The notes under the pieces are model-generated. The model had not been told where the DNA came from. It saw only the letters and a list, made by a program, of their open reading frames with translations, and ran no database searches. 64,000 nt of DNA from Desulfocapsa sp. (GTDB taxonomy: Bacteria; Desulfobacterota; Desulfobulbia; Desulfobulbales; Desulfocapsaceae), in NCBI GenBank assembly GCA_024763035.1, contig JANTGG010000003.1, forward strand, positions 20,574-84,573. Direction: 5' to 3'. Position 1 is the stretch's first letter. Every line of letters starts with the position of its first letter. Shown here one piece after another: positions 26,829 through 36,393 of this stretch. A program made the translations under genes and the position numbers.

Positions 26829-29800
26829 ATGAGCGATAACAATCCCGTCTCCAACACCACAGGTACTCCCTCACTTTCCGCAGGCGATCCGCTGACATTT
26901 CCCCCAGACGCACCCGAAACCCTGCGTGATGTTCTGGAAACCGCAGCATCCGACAACCCGGAAGCCGGGATTGTGTTCATTGCGGACAATGGTTCCGAAC
27001 GGGAAATCGGTGTAGACACGCTTCTCACTGATGCACTTTCCATCCTTGCCGGGCTGCAGGCACAGGGATTAAAAGCCGGAGACTACCTCACCCTCCAGCT
27101 TGATGACAAATACGAGTTTCTCCAGCTATTCTGGGCATGTATCCTGGGTGGAATTATTCCCACACCCATTGCTCCCACCGTCTCTTTAGACCCATCACAC
27201 AAAACATTCTCAAAATTCCTGAAAATTTATACCCTCCTCGACTGTCCCGTTCTGGTACTCGATGATATCTCAACAGACCTGGAAACGGTACTCAAGCGAG
27301 TGGTTGCCAAACAGGAAAAGAAGGTCAACGAGCCAAACACGAACAAAAATCATACCATTCAGATTCACAGTCCGGAGACCCTGCGTCTTGACGCCGCCCA
27401 TGCAATCCCCCACGATTCCCTGCCGGAGGATCTTGCCTTTTTACAGTTCACCTCCGGCAGCACCGGTAATCCAAAAGGCGTTATGCTGACCCACGCCAAC
27501 CTGGTGGCCAATATGTACTCCATTCTTCAGGGTGGCGAATTCACAAAGAAAGATTCCACTATCAGCTGGATGCCCCTCTATCACGATATGGGTCTGATAG
27601 GCGCCCACCTCGCCATGCTCCTCGGTGGCTGCAAAACGTATCAAATGCGGCCATTTACCTTTATCAAACGCCCGCTGCTGTGGCTGAAAAAAATTGCAGA
27701 ACATCGTATCACCTCCACCGTCAGTCCAAATTTCGGCTACAAATGGGTGCTTGAAAAGGTAAAAGACAAACAGCTGGAAAAACTTGATCTCAGCTGCCTG
27801 CGGCTGATCTTCAACGGTGCCGAACCCATATCCGTTGATGTTATGAACACCTTTCTTGAACACCTTGGTGCTCTCAGCAAACTCGATGCCAGAGCCATGT
27901 TTCCGGTATACGGAATGGCGGAGGCAAGCCTCGCTGTCACCTTTCCCCCTCCGGCTGAGCTGCCTGTCCACCTCTCCATAAGCCGCTCCCGTCTCGGGAT
28001 TGGCGACAAAATCCGTTTTGTTGACGATTCCGCCAGGGATGCTGTCCGCATCATAGACGAGGGACGCCCGGTTCCGGGGGTGGAGCTGCGTATTACCGGT
28101 GATGATGACACACTACTTGATGAACAGTATATCGGACATATTCAAATACAGGGACCAAATGTCACCTCCGGCTATTTTCGCAATCCAAAAGCCAACAAAG
28201 AGACCTTCTGCGACGGCTGGCTGCGTACCGGAGATCTGGGTTTTCTACACAATGGACGTCTCACGGTAACGGGTAGATCCAAAGATATTATCTTTGTGAA
28301 CGGGCAGAATTTTTATGCCCACGATCTGGAAGAGATTGTCGCCCATCATCCTGGAATCGACAGTAACGGGATTGCCGTAGTGGGTTACAGGGATGAGGAC
28401 AGCGATGAAGAACGTATTGTTCTCTTTATGACCCTTGCCAAAGGAGGGGCTGCAGGGAAGGCGGAAGATCCCCTTGAAGCTGCCAAACCCCTTATCCTCG
28501 AGGTGGGTCAGGAGATCAATGAGATATTTGGTTTCTATCCCCACTTTATTTCCCTTATCAAACGTCACGACATTCCCAAAACCAGCAGCGGTAAAATACA
28601 GAGACACATTCTTCTGGCAAACTTCCACAAGGGGGACTTTGACAAAACCACCCTTTACTACCTCACTCTCCTTGCCGGTCCCAACAGGCTGCATCCTCCA
28701 CAGGGGAAGGAAAAGAAAGAAAGTAAACCAGCCGGTAAGATCGCTGATTTTCTCGGGCATGCACTCTCCCCCACCACCAAATGCGAAGATATGCTGCGTG
28801 ACATCTGGTCGGAATCGCTTGGCATTCCATCTCACCGGATCAACCGGGATCACTCCTTTGCAGAACTTGGCGGAACATCCATTAAGGCCATTGAAATTAT
28901 CGGCAAACTGGAAGATCAACTGGGATTCGCACTGCCCCAGCATATTTTTGCCAAAGCCAACACCATCGCCGCCATCGTGGAATATATCCATGAGTATCAA
29001 AGCGACTTTTCCTGCGCGTCTGTTGTCAGCAATGCCGAACGCAAGGCGTATCAGCGATCTGCCGACAGCGATATTGCCATCATCGGCATGAGCTGCCGTT
29101 TCCCCGGAGCTGAGGACAGTGAACAGTTCTGGCAGAATCTGAGCGGGGGAGTGGACTCCATCAGCGAGGTTCCCCCCGAACGCTGGGATGTACGAAAACA
29201 CTACAGCAGAGGCGGCAGCGAAAAGAACAAAAGCTGCTCCAAATGGGGAGGGTTTCTTGATAATATCCGTCTCTTTGACGCCGGCTTTTTCAAAATCCCC
29301 CCCGAAGAGGCCGATCACCTCGACCCCCAGCAACGACTCTTCCTCGAGGTCGCCTGGGAGACCATGTCCTGCGGCGGATACCCCAATGTGACCCACAATC
29401 ATACCGGTGTCTTTGTGGGAGCAAGCTTTATCGGCTACACCGAAGAGTTTATCCGTGGCGGCAGTAAGATCACCATCCGTCCGAGTACAGCCACAGGCAA
29501 CCTTCTGAACATGATCGCAGCCCGGGTCTCCCATTTCTTCGATCTTAAAGGACCTGCTATCAGTCTGGACACAGCCTGTTCATCCTCCCTTGCCGCCATC
29601 CATCTTGCCTGCCAGAGTCTGCGTGCCGGCGAGTGCGATCGTGCCCTTGCCGGAGGCATCAGCCTGAACCTGAACGAAACCCCCTATATCTTTTTCAGTG
29701 AGGCAGGGGCTCTGTCTCCAGACGGTGTATGCCGTGTCTTTGACGAAGAGGCAAACGGATTTGTACCGGGCGAGGGTGTGGGTGCTGTTCTGCTGAAACC

Positions 29801-32800
29801 GTATCAGCAGGCAGTGGAAGACGGTGACAATGTACTTGCAATAATTAAAGGTTCTGCCCTGAACAATGACGGTCACTCCATGGGACTGATGGCTCCCAAT
29901 CCCCATTCACAGGCGGATGTTGTCAGACAGGCGTACGCAAACTCAGGCGTCCATCCGGACAAGGTCTCCTATGTGGAGGCCCACGGCACCGCAACCCAGA
30001 TCGGTGATGCCATAGAGGTGAGGAGTCTCAGCCAGGTATTCAGCGATATTGAACCCCAGCAATGTGCCATCGGCTCGGTAAAAAGTAATATCGGTCATCT
30101 TCTTGCCGCATCCGGTATTGCCGGTCTGATAAAGGTCATTCTCAGCCTGCAGCACCGGCAGCTTGTCCCTTCTTTGCACTGCAGACAGGAAAAGAAATCC
30201 ATTAAGTTCGGGCAGACACCGTTTTTTGTCAACAAGACCCTGCAGCCCTGGACTCCACGGGTGGCAGGAGAACCGCTTATCGCCGGAATCAACTCCTTCG
30301 GCTTCGGTGGTACCAACTGTCATCTGATTGTTCAGGAAGCACCATTTACCGGGATTATAGAAGAAACCGAAGCACCGGAAGGGCAGGGGCCTGTCCTCAT
30401 CACCCTTTCCGCCCATCATCAGGATGCCCTTGACCAGAAGATCCAGTATCTGCTCAAGTACCTGACACAGAATCCCGGCAGTTCAATGCACGATGTCAGC
30501 TACACCCTCAATGCCAGGAAATCACATTTTCCTCAGCACAGATGGGCAATGATCACCGACTCAAGAACTGCTGCCATGGAACAGCTGCAGTCATTCAAGC
30601 GGGATGAATCCCCACAGACACTGCGACGCCGCAACATTTACTATGCTTCCCGTAAGAGGAAAACCGTCCTCAAAACGGTCTTTATGTTCAGCGGGCAGGG
30701 TGCTCAATATACCGCCATGGGCAAGGTACTGTATGAGAACGAGCCCATGTTCAAAGAGGCGGTTGATCTTTGTCAGGAGCTGATCGTCTCATATTTTGAC
30801 CATAATCTGGTGGACCTTATCTGCGGCGAACTGTCCCAGGAGGAATTAAACAAAACCGCCATCACCCAGCCGGTAACCTTTGTTATGGATCTTGCCCTTG
30901 CCATGTTCTGGCAGGGACTGGGGCTGAAACCGGCAGCAGTCATGGGACACAGTGTGGGCGAATATGTTGCTGCTGTCATTGCGGGCATCGTCTCCCTTGA
31001 AGATGCACTGAAGATGGTTGTTGTCCGCGGTCGCCTGATGGCACAACTCCCCGCAGGCGGCGGCATGGCAGCTGTTTTTGCCTCCGAAAAGAACGTTCAG
31101 GAAGTTCTCGCCGAAGGCTTCCAGCTCGACATTGCCGCCTATAACGGACCGGATAATATTGTTCTTTCCGGCAACCTGGAAATACTGGATAAGTGTCTTG
31201 ATACCCTGAAACTGCACGGAATCGACTCCTTTAAACTTCAGGTCTCCCACGCTTTTCATTCGGAAGCCGTTGATCCCATGATCGACCACTTCAGCAAGGT
31301 TATCGCCGGGATCACTTTCCAGGAGCCCATTATTCCGTTCGTCTCGAATCTCAGTGGAGAGCTGATCACAGGGGACAAGATCAACCGGGAATACTGGCTC
31401 GCCCATGTACGTCAGCCGGTGAACTTTGTAAAAGGAATGGAGACTTTATATGGAAACGGATACCGGGATTTTCTGGAAATCGGTGCCAGAGATCAGCTGG
31501 CAGTGCTTGCCTCAAAGATCATTCCCGATGACGCCAGAATCCGTTCCTCCCTGCCCAATCCACGGAAAAATTCAGACCAGTACACCCATCTTTTGGGAAT
31601 CCTCGGAGAGATGTACACCCTCGGATTTGTGCCCGACTGGCGGGATCATTACGAAGGAAAATCAAACAGCCGTCTGCTGCAGTTTCCCAACTACCCCTTT
31701 CAGAGACAGGTGCACTGGATCAGTCTTGATCAGGCGGTCTACCCCTTTGAAGAGATGATCAAACGGACCGGTCCGGACAGATTTTCACTGAACCTCGATA
31801 AAGAATCCCCTCTGCTGCAGGATAATCGCATCAACGACAATCCGGTTATGCCGGCAGCAGGTCAGTGTGAACTGCTGCTCTCCTGTTTTTCCAGAGCATA
31901 CGGCTATTCTGCCAACTGGATTCGCTCCATAGCTTTTACCGGTCCCTGGGTTTCCGGAAAACCTGTGGACGTCCTCTTCGAGAAAAAAGGTGAGGAAAAG
32001 AGTTTTCAGGTGGTCACCGGTAAAAAGAGACGGGCGTCTGATAAAGCACCCAGGGTTTTCACTTCCGGCACCCTGGGCGTACTGGAAGCAAATGTGAAAA
32101 ACCGGATAAATATTGAAAAAATCATCGCCCGCTGCCCACGCAGAGACGAACCGGGGATCCTCTACGACAACCTTCGCAAGCACGGACTGAACCATGGCAC
32201 CTACTTCCAGAACCTGAAGAAAGTCTACGGTGGTGACCAGGAAGCCATCGCCGAAATCAGTCTGAACGAAGCAACATCAGCCGATGCTGTCTGTGTTCTT
32301 CATCCCGGTATCCTTGATGCGGTGTTCCAGGCAGTGGGCAGCTGTGTATCCGGCGGTGGAGCCTTTCTTCCCCTTGCTGTGAATGATCTGATTATCTACA
32401 AACGACCAAGCCTCACCGGTTCTTTTGCCCACATTCGTCACGTTGATTCCCGAAGTGACGATCTCTTCAACTTTGATGTGGATATTGTCAATCAAAGCGG
32501 AAAGATATGTATTGAAATGAAAGGACTGAGCATGGTTCGCCTGAAGAAAGAACAGGAATCCCATGAATCCTTTTTCTTCAAGCTGGACTGGCAGATTCAC
32601 CAACCCGCCGACACCAAACCTGCCCCACTGGATGGCGCCTGGCTGATACTTGGAAACAGCAAAGATACAGGTAATGGACTACGGGAAAGTTTTCATGAAA
32701 AGGGGCTGGACGTCATCACCCCTGAGACATTTATTGAATCCTTTGATGAAGGTAAACTGGACGATTACCTGCAGCTGTTTGCCGCCCTGAAAAAAGAAGA

Positions 32801-34919
32801 CACGGAACTCACAGGTATTCTTCACTGTGGTGATTGCTCCCTGCCGGCTCACCACACGGAACCGGCAAACCTTGAGGAACTTTCCACACCGGTGCATACC
32901 CTCTTTGTACTCTTCCAGGCACTGCACGAAAGTTCCCTGCGCCACCTTGCATTCTACCGGCTCTCCCTGAACGCCCAGGTGGTTGAACCAGACGAAATAC
33001 TATCTGATATGTCACGGACCCTGGTTACCGGCTTCCTCCGCTCGGCAGCCAAAGAGATGGGTACCATGCAAATCAGAAATATCGATTTCTCCGCCGAGCA
33101 CTCAAAGGCAGTTATCGCCTCCCTGACCCTTGCCGAAATCAGCAGTGGAGGTCCTCTGGAGACAGCTTACCGGGCAGGGAAACGGTACATAAACACGCTG
33201 ATTCCATGGCAGCCGAAAAACAGCAGGGCAGACAAACTGGAATGTATCCCGGATCACATCTACTGGATTGTGGGCGGACTGCAGGGCGTGGGCGCAGAAT
33301 GTGCCATTCATCTGGTTGAAAGCGGTGTAACACGTCTTGCCATCAGTGGTCGCACACCGCTGCCTGCGCGTGAAGAGTTTGAGGCCTGCATAAGCGGAGA
33401 CGACAAGAAGCTTGCAGCGAAAGTGGAACTTATCCAGAACCTCGAAGCAGAAGGATGTGAAGTCCTTTACCAGAGCGGGGATGCCTCGGATTCGGACTCC
33501 ATGCTGGATCAATACGTGCAAATTAAACAAAAATGGGGAGCAGTGCATGGTGTTGTCCATTCCGCCCTGCATCTCGAGGATAGTCTTATCAGCCGGAAAA
33601 AATGGGAATCCTTTGTCCGGGTAATCGCACCGCGGGTGTGGGGTGCGATACTGCTTGACCGGCTCACCCGTCAGGAACCCCTGGAATTTTTTATGCTCTT
33701 TTCCTCCCTTGCCGGCATCACAGGCAATATCGGGCAGAGCGATTACACCGCATCCAACTGTTTTATGGATAATTTTGTCAAAACCGGTAATCGTCAGGGA
33801 CCGGGCAGGGGACGTTCCATGCAGTGGGGACAATGGTCTCTTGGCAAGCAGGCAAGTCCTGTTGTTCAGGACTTTATGAGCCGCAACAGCCTGCGTCCTA
33901 TCCATGTGGATGAGGGGATGCGTGCCTTTGACAGTCTGCTTGCAGAAGATATGCCGGAAGCACTGGCATTCGTTCCACACGCCACCGGTTCTCCCGTCGC
34001 CGCCGCCATGACCCTGAATGCCATCCGGGAAAAAACGGCAGGTGAAGAGCCTCCGGCAGCAACAGAACCGAAACAGCAAACAGAACGAGGAGTCGATCCC
34101 CCCGCTGAAAAACCTGTGTCAGGGGAAGGTAAAGCAAATCTGGAACAGTATCTTATTACCCTTGCTGCCAAAAAACTGGAACTTGAGCCGGAGGAATTTG
34201 AGCCGGATACGAACTTTCTGGAGCTTGGCGCAGATTCCATGATCGCCATTGCCCTGATCCGCCATATCGAAGAGACCCTGGAACTCGAACTCTACCCGAC
34301 GCTTCTCTTTGAATATCCTAGTATTACAGAGCTGTGCGAATATCTGCAGACACTGGTTCCCGATACATTCATGGTTTCTCTGCCCGATGACAGAACAAGC
34401 GAAGCCACTTCAGGGGGAGGATCTGTCCCCGAGATGGATCTCTCCACCTTTATCATCGAACTTGCCGCCGAAAAACTGGAACTTGATCCCGAAGATCTTG
34501 ATCCGGATGCCAATTTTCTGGAACTCGGTGCAGACTCCATGATTGCCATCGCCCTTATCCGCGATGTAGAGCAGACACTTGCTGTGGAGCTCTATCCAAC
34601 CCTGCTCTTTGAGTACCCCACCATCAATGAATTTGTCGGCTACCTGAAAGGAGTGGTGCCCGTCGAAAAACTTGAAAATATCACCTTCGACACAAAAAAG
34701 AGCAGTGAACAGGAGGAGGATACTGTAAAACCAGCCGGGATCGATCCTGAGCCCGAAGAGACTGAAGAAGATTTCAGCAATCTTTCCACCGATGTTGTCA
34801 TGCAGATGTTTCAGAAGCAGCAGGCATGGTTCCAGGAGCAGTTCAAGGTTCAACACGAGGAAATGGATAAACTGCGCCAGCTGATAGAGGAAAAGGTATC
34901 CAACGAAGAAAGCAGCTGA
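26829..34919 (+). CDS. Fatty-acyl-AMP-ligase / PKS megasynthase (FAAL-ACP-KS-AT-DH-KR-ACP-ACP)
   Basis: This 2696-residue protein loads and extends a fatty acid. FAAL, about 30-605: FTSGSTGNPKGVMLTH (from about 207) and the FAAL-like STVSPNFGYK. ACP0: GGTS, Ser684. KS, about 746-1165: Cys917 (DTACSSS), His1052 (HGTAT), His1090 (NIGH). AT, about 1283-1590: Ser1375 (GHSVGEY), malonyl-type HAFH at 1474-1477. DH, about 1655-1915: Asn1666 replaces the catalytic His, though Asp1830 (HPGILDAVFQ) remains, so it is probably inactive. KR, about 2140-2330: Ser2292/2293, Tyr2306. Two near-identical ACPs follow (Ser2470 and Ser2570), then a C-terminal coiled coil, possibly a docking element. The ATG at 26829 has GAGG upstream; an earlier ATG at 26766 lacks support. 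Expected product: a 3-hydroxyacyl thioester. Confidence 0.94.
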   Translation: MSDNNPVSNTTGTPSLSAGDPLTFPPDAPETLRDVLETAASDNPEAGIVFIADNGSEREIGVDTLLTDALSILAGLQAQGLKAGDYLTLQLDDKYEFLQLFWACILGGIIPTPIAPTVSLDPSHKTFSKFLKIYTLLDCPVLVLDDISTDLETVLKRVVAKQEKKVNEPNTNKNHTIQIHSPETLRLDAAHAIPHDSLPEDLAFLQFTSGSTGNPKGVMLTHANLVANMYSILQGGEFTKKDSTISWMPLYHDMGLIGAHLAMLLGGCKTYQMRPFTFIKRPLLWLKKIAEHRITSTVSPNFGYKWVLEKVKDKQLEKLDLSCLRLIFNGAEPISVDVMNTFLEHLGALSKLDARAMFPVYGMAEASLAVTFPPPAELPVHLSISRSRLGIGDKIRFVDDSARDAVRIIDEGRPVPGVELRITGDDDTLLDEQYIGHIQIQGPNVTSGYFRNPKANKETFCDGWLRTGDLGFLHNGRLTVTGRSKDIIFVNGQNFYAHDLEEIVAHHPGIDSNGIAVVGYRDEDSDEERIVLFMTLAKGGAAGKAEDPLEAAKPLILEVGQEINEIFGFYPHFISLIKRHDIPKTSSGKIQRHILLANFHKGDFDKTTLYYLTLLAGPNRLHPPQGKEKKESKPAGKIADFLGHALSPTTKCEDMLRDIWSESLGIPSHRINRDHSFAELGGTSIKAIEIIGKLEDQLGFALPQHIFAKANTIAAIVEYIHEYQSDFSCASVVSNAERKAYQRSADSDIAIIGMSCRFPGAEDSEQFWQNLSGGVDSISEVPPERWDVRKHYSRGGSEKNKSCSKWGGFLDNIRLFDAGFFKIPPEEADHLDPQQRLFLEVAWETMSCGGYPNVTHNHTGVFVGASFIGYTEEFIRGGSKITIRPSTATGNLLNMIAARVSHFFDLKGPAISLDTACSSSLAAIHLACQSLRAGECDRALAGGISLNLNETPYIFFSEAGALSPDGVCRVFDEEANGFVPGEGVGAVLLKPYQQAVEDGDNVLAIIKGSALNNDGHSMGLMAPNPHSQADVVRQAYANSGVHPDKVSYVEAHGTATQIGDAIEVRSLSQVFSDIEPQQCAIGSVKSNIGHLLAASGIAGLIKVILSLQHRQLVPSLHCRQEKKSIKFGQTPFFVNKTLQPWTPRVAGEPLIAGINSFGFGGTNCHLIVQEAPFTGIIEETEAPEGQGPVLITLSAHHQDALDQKIQYLLKYLTQNPGSSMHDVSYTLNARKSHFPQHRWAMITDSRTAAMEQLQSFKRDESPQTLRRRNIYYASRKRKTVLKTVFMFSGQGAQYTAMGKVLYENEPMFKEAVDLCQELIVSYFDHNLVDLICGELSQEELNKTAITQPVTFVMDLALAMFWQGLGLKPAAVMGHSVGEYVAAVIAGIVSLEDALKMVVVRGRLMAQLPAGGGMAAVFASEKNVQEVLAEGFQLDIAAYNGPDNIVLSGNLEILDKCLDTLKLHGIDSFKLQVSHAFHSEAVDPMIDHFSKVIAGITFQEPIIPFVSNLSGELITGDKINREYWLAHVRQPVNFVKGMETLYGNGYRDFLEIGARDQLAVLASKIIPDDARIRSSLPNPRKNSDQYTHLLGILGEMYTLGFVPDWRDHYEGKSNSRLLQFPNYPFQRQVHWISLDQAVYPFEEMIKRTGPDRFSLNLDKESPLLQDNRINDNPVMPAAGQCELLLSCFSRAYGYSANWIRSIAFTGPWVSGKPVDVLFEKKGEEKSFQVVTGKKRRASDKAPRVFTSGTLGVLEANVKNRINIEKIIARCPRRDEPGILYDNLRKHGLNHGTYFQNLKKVYGGDQEAIAEISLNEATSADAVCVLHPGILDAVFQAVGSCVSGGGAFLPLAVNDLIIYKRPSLTGSFAHIRHVDSRSDDLFNFDVDIVNQSGKICIEMKGLSMVRLKKEQESHESFFFKLDWQIHQPADTKPAPLDGAWLILGNSKDTGNGLRESFHEKGLDVITPETFIESFDEGKLDDYLQLFAALKKEDTELTGILHCGDCSLPAHHTEPANLEELSTPVHTLFVLFQALHESSLRHLAFYRLSLNAQVVEPDEILSDMSRTLVTGFLRSAAKEMGTMQIRNIDFSAEHSKAVIASLTLAEISSGGPLETAYRAGKRYINTLIPWQPKNSRADKLECIPDHIYWIVGGLQGVGAECAIHLVESGVTRLAISGRTPLPAREEFEACISGDDKKLAAKVELIQNLEAEGCEVLYQSGDASDSDSMLDQYVQIKQKWGAVHGVVHSALHLEDSLISRKKWESFVRVIAPRVWGAILLDRLTRQEPLEFFMLFSSLAGITGNIGQSDYTASNCFMDNFVKTGNRQGPGRGRSMQWGQWSLGKQASPVVQDFMSRNSLRPIHVDEGMRAFDSLLAEDMPEALAFVPHATGSPVAAAMTLNAIREKTAGEEPPAATEPKQQTERGVDPPAEKPVSGEGKANLEQYLITLAAKKLELEPEEFEPDTNFLELGADSMIAIALIRHIEETLELELYPTLLFEYPSITELCEYLQTLVPDTFMVSLPDDRTSEATSGGGSVPEMDLSTFIIELAAEKLELDPEDLDPDANFLELGADSMIAIALIRDVEQTLAVELYPTLLFEYPTINEFVGYLKGVVPVEKLENITFDTKKSSEQEEDTVKPAGIDPEPEETEEDFSNLSTDVVMQMFQKQQAWFQEQFKVQHEEMDKLRQLIEEKVSNEESS

Positions 34920-34977
34920 TACCGGTGATACCCGGTAACCTATATAAACCACTCAAGGTGTTAACAAGGGGTTTTCA

Positions 34978-36249
34978 GTGAAAAGAAGATTGACAGGGCC
35001 CGAACGGGCACTCTGGCTGCGAGGGGTTATCTCCGCAAATATTGTCATGGCGGCAAAAGTTTCCGGCAACATAAGCGCCGAAGAGCTTCGTAAATGCTGG
35101 CCCGTCCTGATAAAAAAACACCCTCTGGCAGGAGTGCGCCTGCAGCTGGAAGAGCCGAATATCTTTTTTGTCTCGGAAGGAACAGCAGAGATTCCGGTTC
35201 GCGAACTGACCGGGGACAGTGAGGAGTGCTGGCAGAGAGAAATTCTCACCGAAATGGAGACTCCCTTTGACTACTCCTCCAATCTCCCTCTGCTTAAATC
35301 GCTTATTGTCCATCAGGGTGATTTCACCTACCTGATTGTCTGCGGACACCACACAATCTGTGACGGACTGGCCCTCTCCTTTCTCCTTCGCGACATACTC
35401 CTCTGTCTTTCCGGACAGGAGGAGAAGATTCAGGCAAGTCAGGGGATAGTCTTTGATAACAGCTCTCTTCCAGACACTATAACCATGCCTAGGTGGCTCC
35501 GGGCAGCTGTTGCTGCTGCAAATTTCGTCTGCGGAAAACTGCTGCCGCCCCTCAGCAACCCCAAAAAAGTGACCATGCCCGCCACCACACTGCTCTTCTG
35601 GGATATTGATAAAGAACAGTACGGTGCCCTTCGCAAGGCATGCAAGAAAAACAGGGTCGCCGAACATTCAGCCATCACCGCTCTTTTTCAGGCAGCCCAG
35701 TATCAGTTGCAGGGTGATTCCAACCCCATCCACAAACAGGTCTACACTCCTGTCAGTGTCCGTAACAAATTGAAAAAAAAGGCCACAAACGATTTTGCCA
35801 TGTACGCCTCGGATGCGGTTATCTCCTGTCCCCATGATCCGGATAAAGACTTCTGGGACAACTGCCGGGAAGTCCAGGCACGAATCAAGGAAAACATCAG
35901 CGACCAGAAGGTACTGGGGCAGATTCTGCTTGCCAGCGCAGTGCATCCCAACCTGCTTGACCGGATAATGGTGCCGCGGGTACACAGTACAAAACTCAAA
36001 TCCGGTTTTATCCTCTCCAATCTGGGTCGCCTGCCCCTGCAGAGAACCTACGGGGGTCTCACCCTGGAAGGATTCCGCGGTCCATTTGGCTATATCCCCC
36101 ACACGGAAAAATCCATAGCCATGGTTTCATTCAAAGGGCAGACATCCATCGTCATGGGCTATCGTACATCTGTTATTTCCACCGAAGAAATGATCCGTTT
36201 TAAAGAAAAAGCGGCTGAGCTTTTGCAAAAGTATACAGAAGAGCGGTAG
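34978..36249 (+). CDS. Free-standing condensation-domain-like acyltransferase (HHxxxDG)
   Basis: A 423-residue protein with the fold of an NRPS condensation domain or PapA-type acyltransferase. The catalytic motif is intact: GHHTICDGLA (about residues 122-131). Downstream, YTPVSVRNKL (about 259-268) and SGFILSNLGRL (about 341-351) fill the positions of the latch and DFGWG regions, where the DFGWG motif itself is missing, as in PapA/AATase enzymes. The GTG start at 34978 follows AAGGGG. It lies between the PKS and the NRPS genes and may acylate a hydroxyl (for example the 3-OH of the fatty chain) or bridge the two synthases. Its real substrate is unknown. Confidence 0.85.
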   Translation: MKRRLTGPERALWLRGVISANIVMAAKVSGNISAEELRKCWPVLIKKHPLAGVRLQLEEPNIFFVSEGTAEIPVRELTGDSEECWQREILTEMETPFDYSSNLPLLKSLIVHQGDFTYLIVCGHHTICDGLALSFLLRDILLCLSGQEEKIQASQGIVFDNSSLPDTITMPRWLRAAVAAANFVCGKLLPPLSNPKKVTMPATTLLFWDIDKEQYGALRKACKKNRVAEHSAITALFQAAQYQLQGDSNPIHKQVYTPVSVRNKLKKKATNDFAMYASDAVISCPHDPDKDFWDNCREVQARIKENISDQKVLGQILLASAVHPNLLDRIMVPRVHSTKLKSGFILSNLGRLPLQRTYGGLTLEGFRGPFGYIPHTEKSIAMVSFKGQTSIVMGYRTSVISTEEMIRFKEKAAELLQKYTEER

Positions 36250-36393
36250 TATACAGAAATCCCTTTTTTAGTGCCTTACTCCTGAAAAGCTGTAATAAAA
36301 AACAAGAAAATAAATGACCTCAAACCTCGAATGGTAATGACAGCAACAAGGCACTTATGCCGGCTTACCGTTCATCACCGGTGTTAGGACATT

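Noticed and set aside
28245-29534. 429-codon minus-strand frame inside the PKS gene
   Set aside because: It lies fully antisense to FAAL/ACP/KS coding sequence with intact motifs; a compositional shadow.
33102-34079. 325-codon minus-strand frame opposite the KR domain
   Set aside because: Antisense shadow with no recognisable motif or ribosome site.
36249-36393. Promoter between the acyltransferase and NRPS genes
   Set aside because: No convincing -35/-10 pair; the genes may be co-transcribed.
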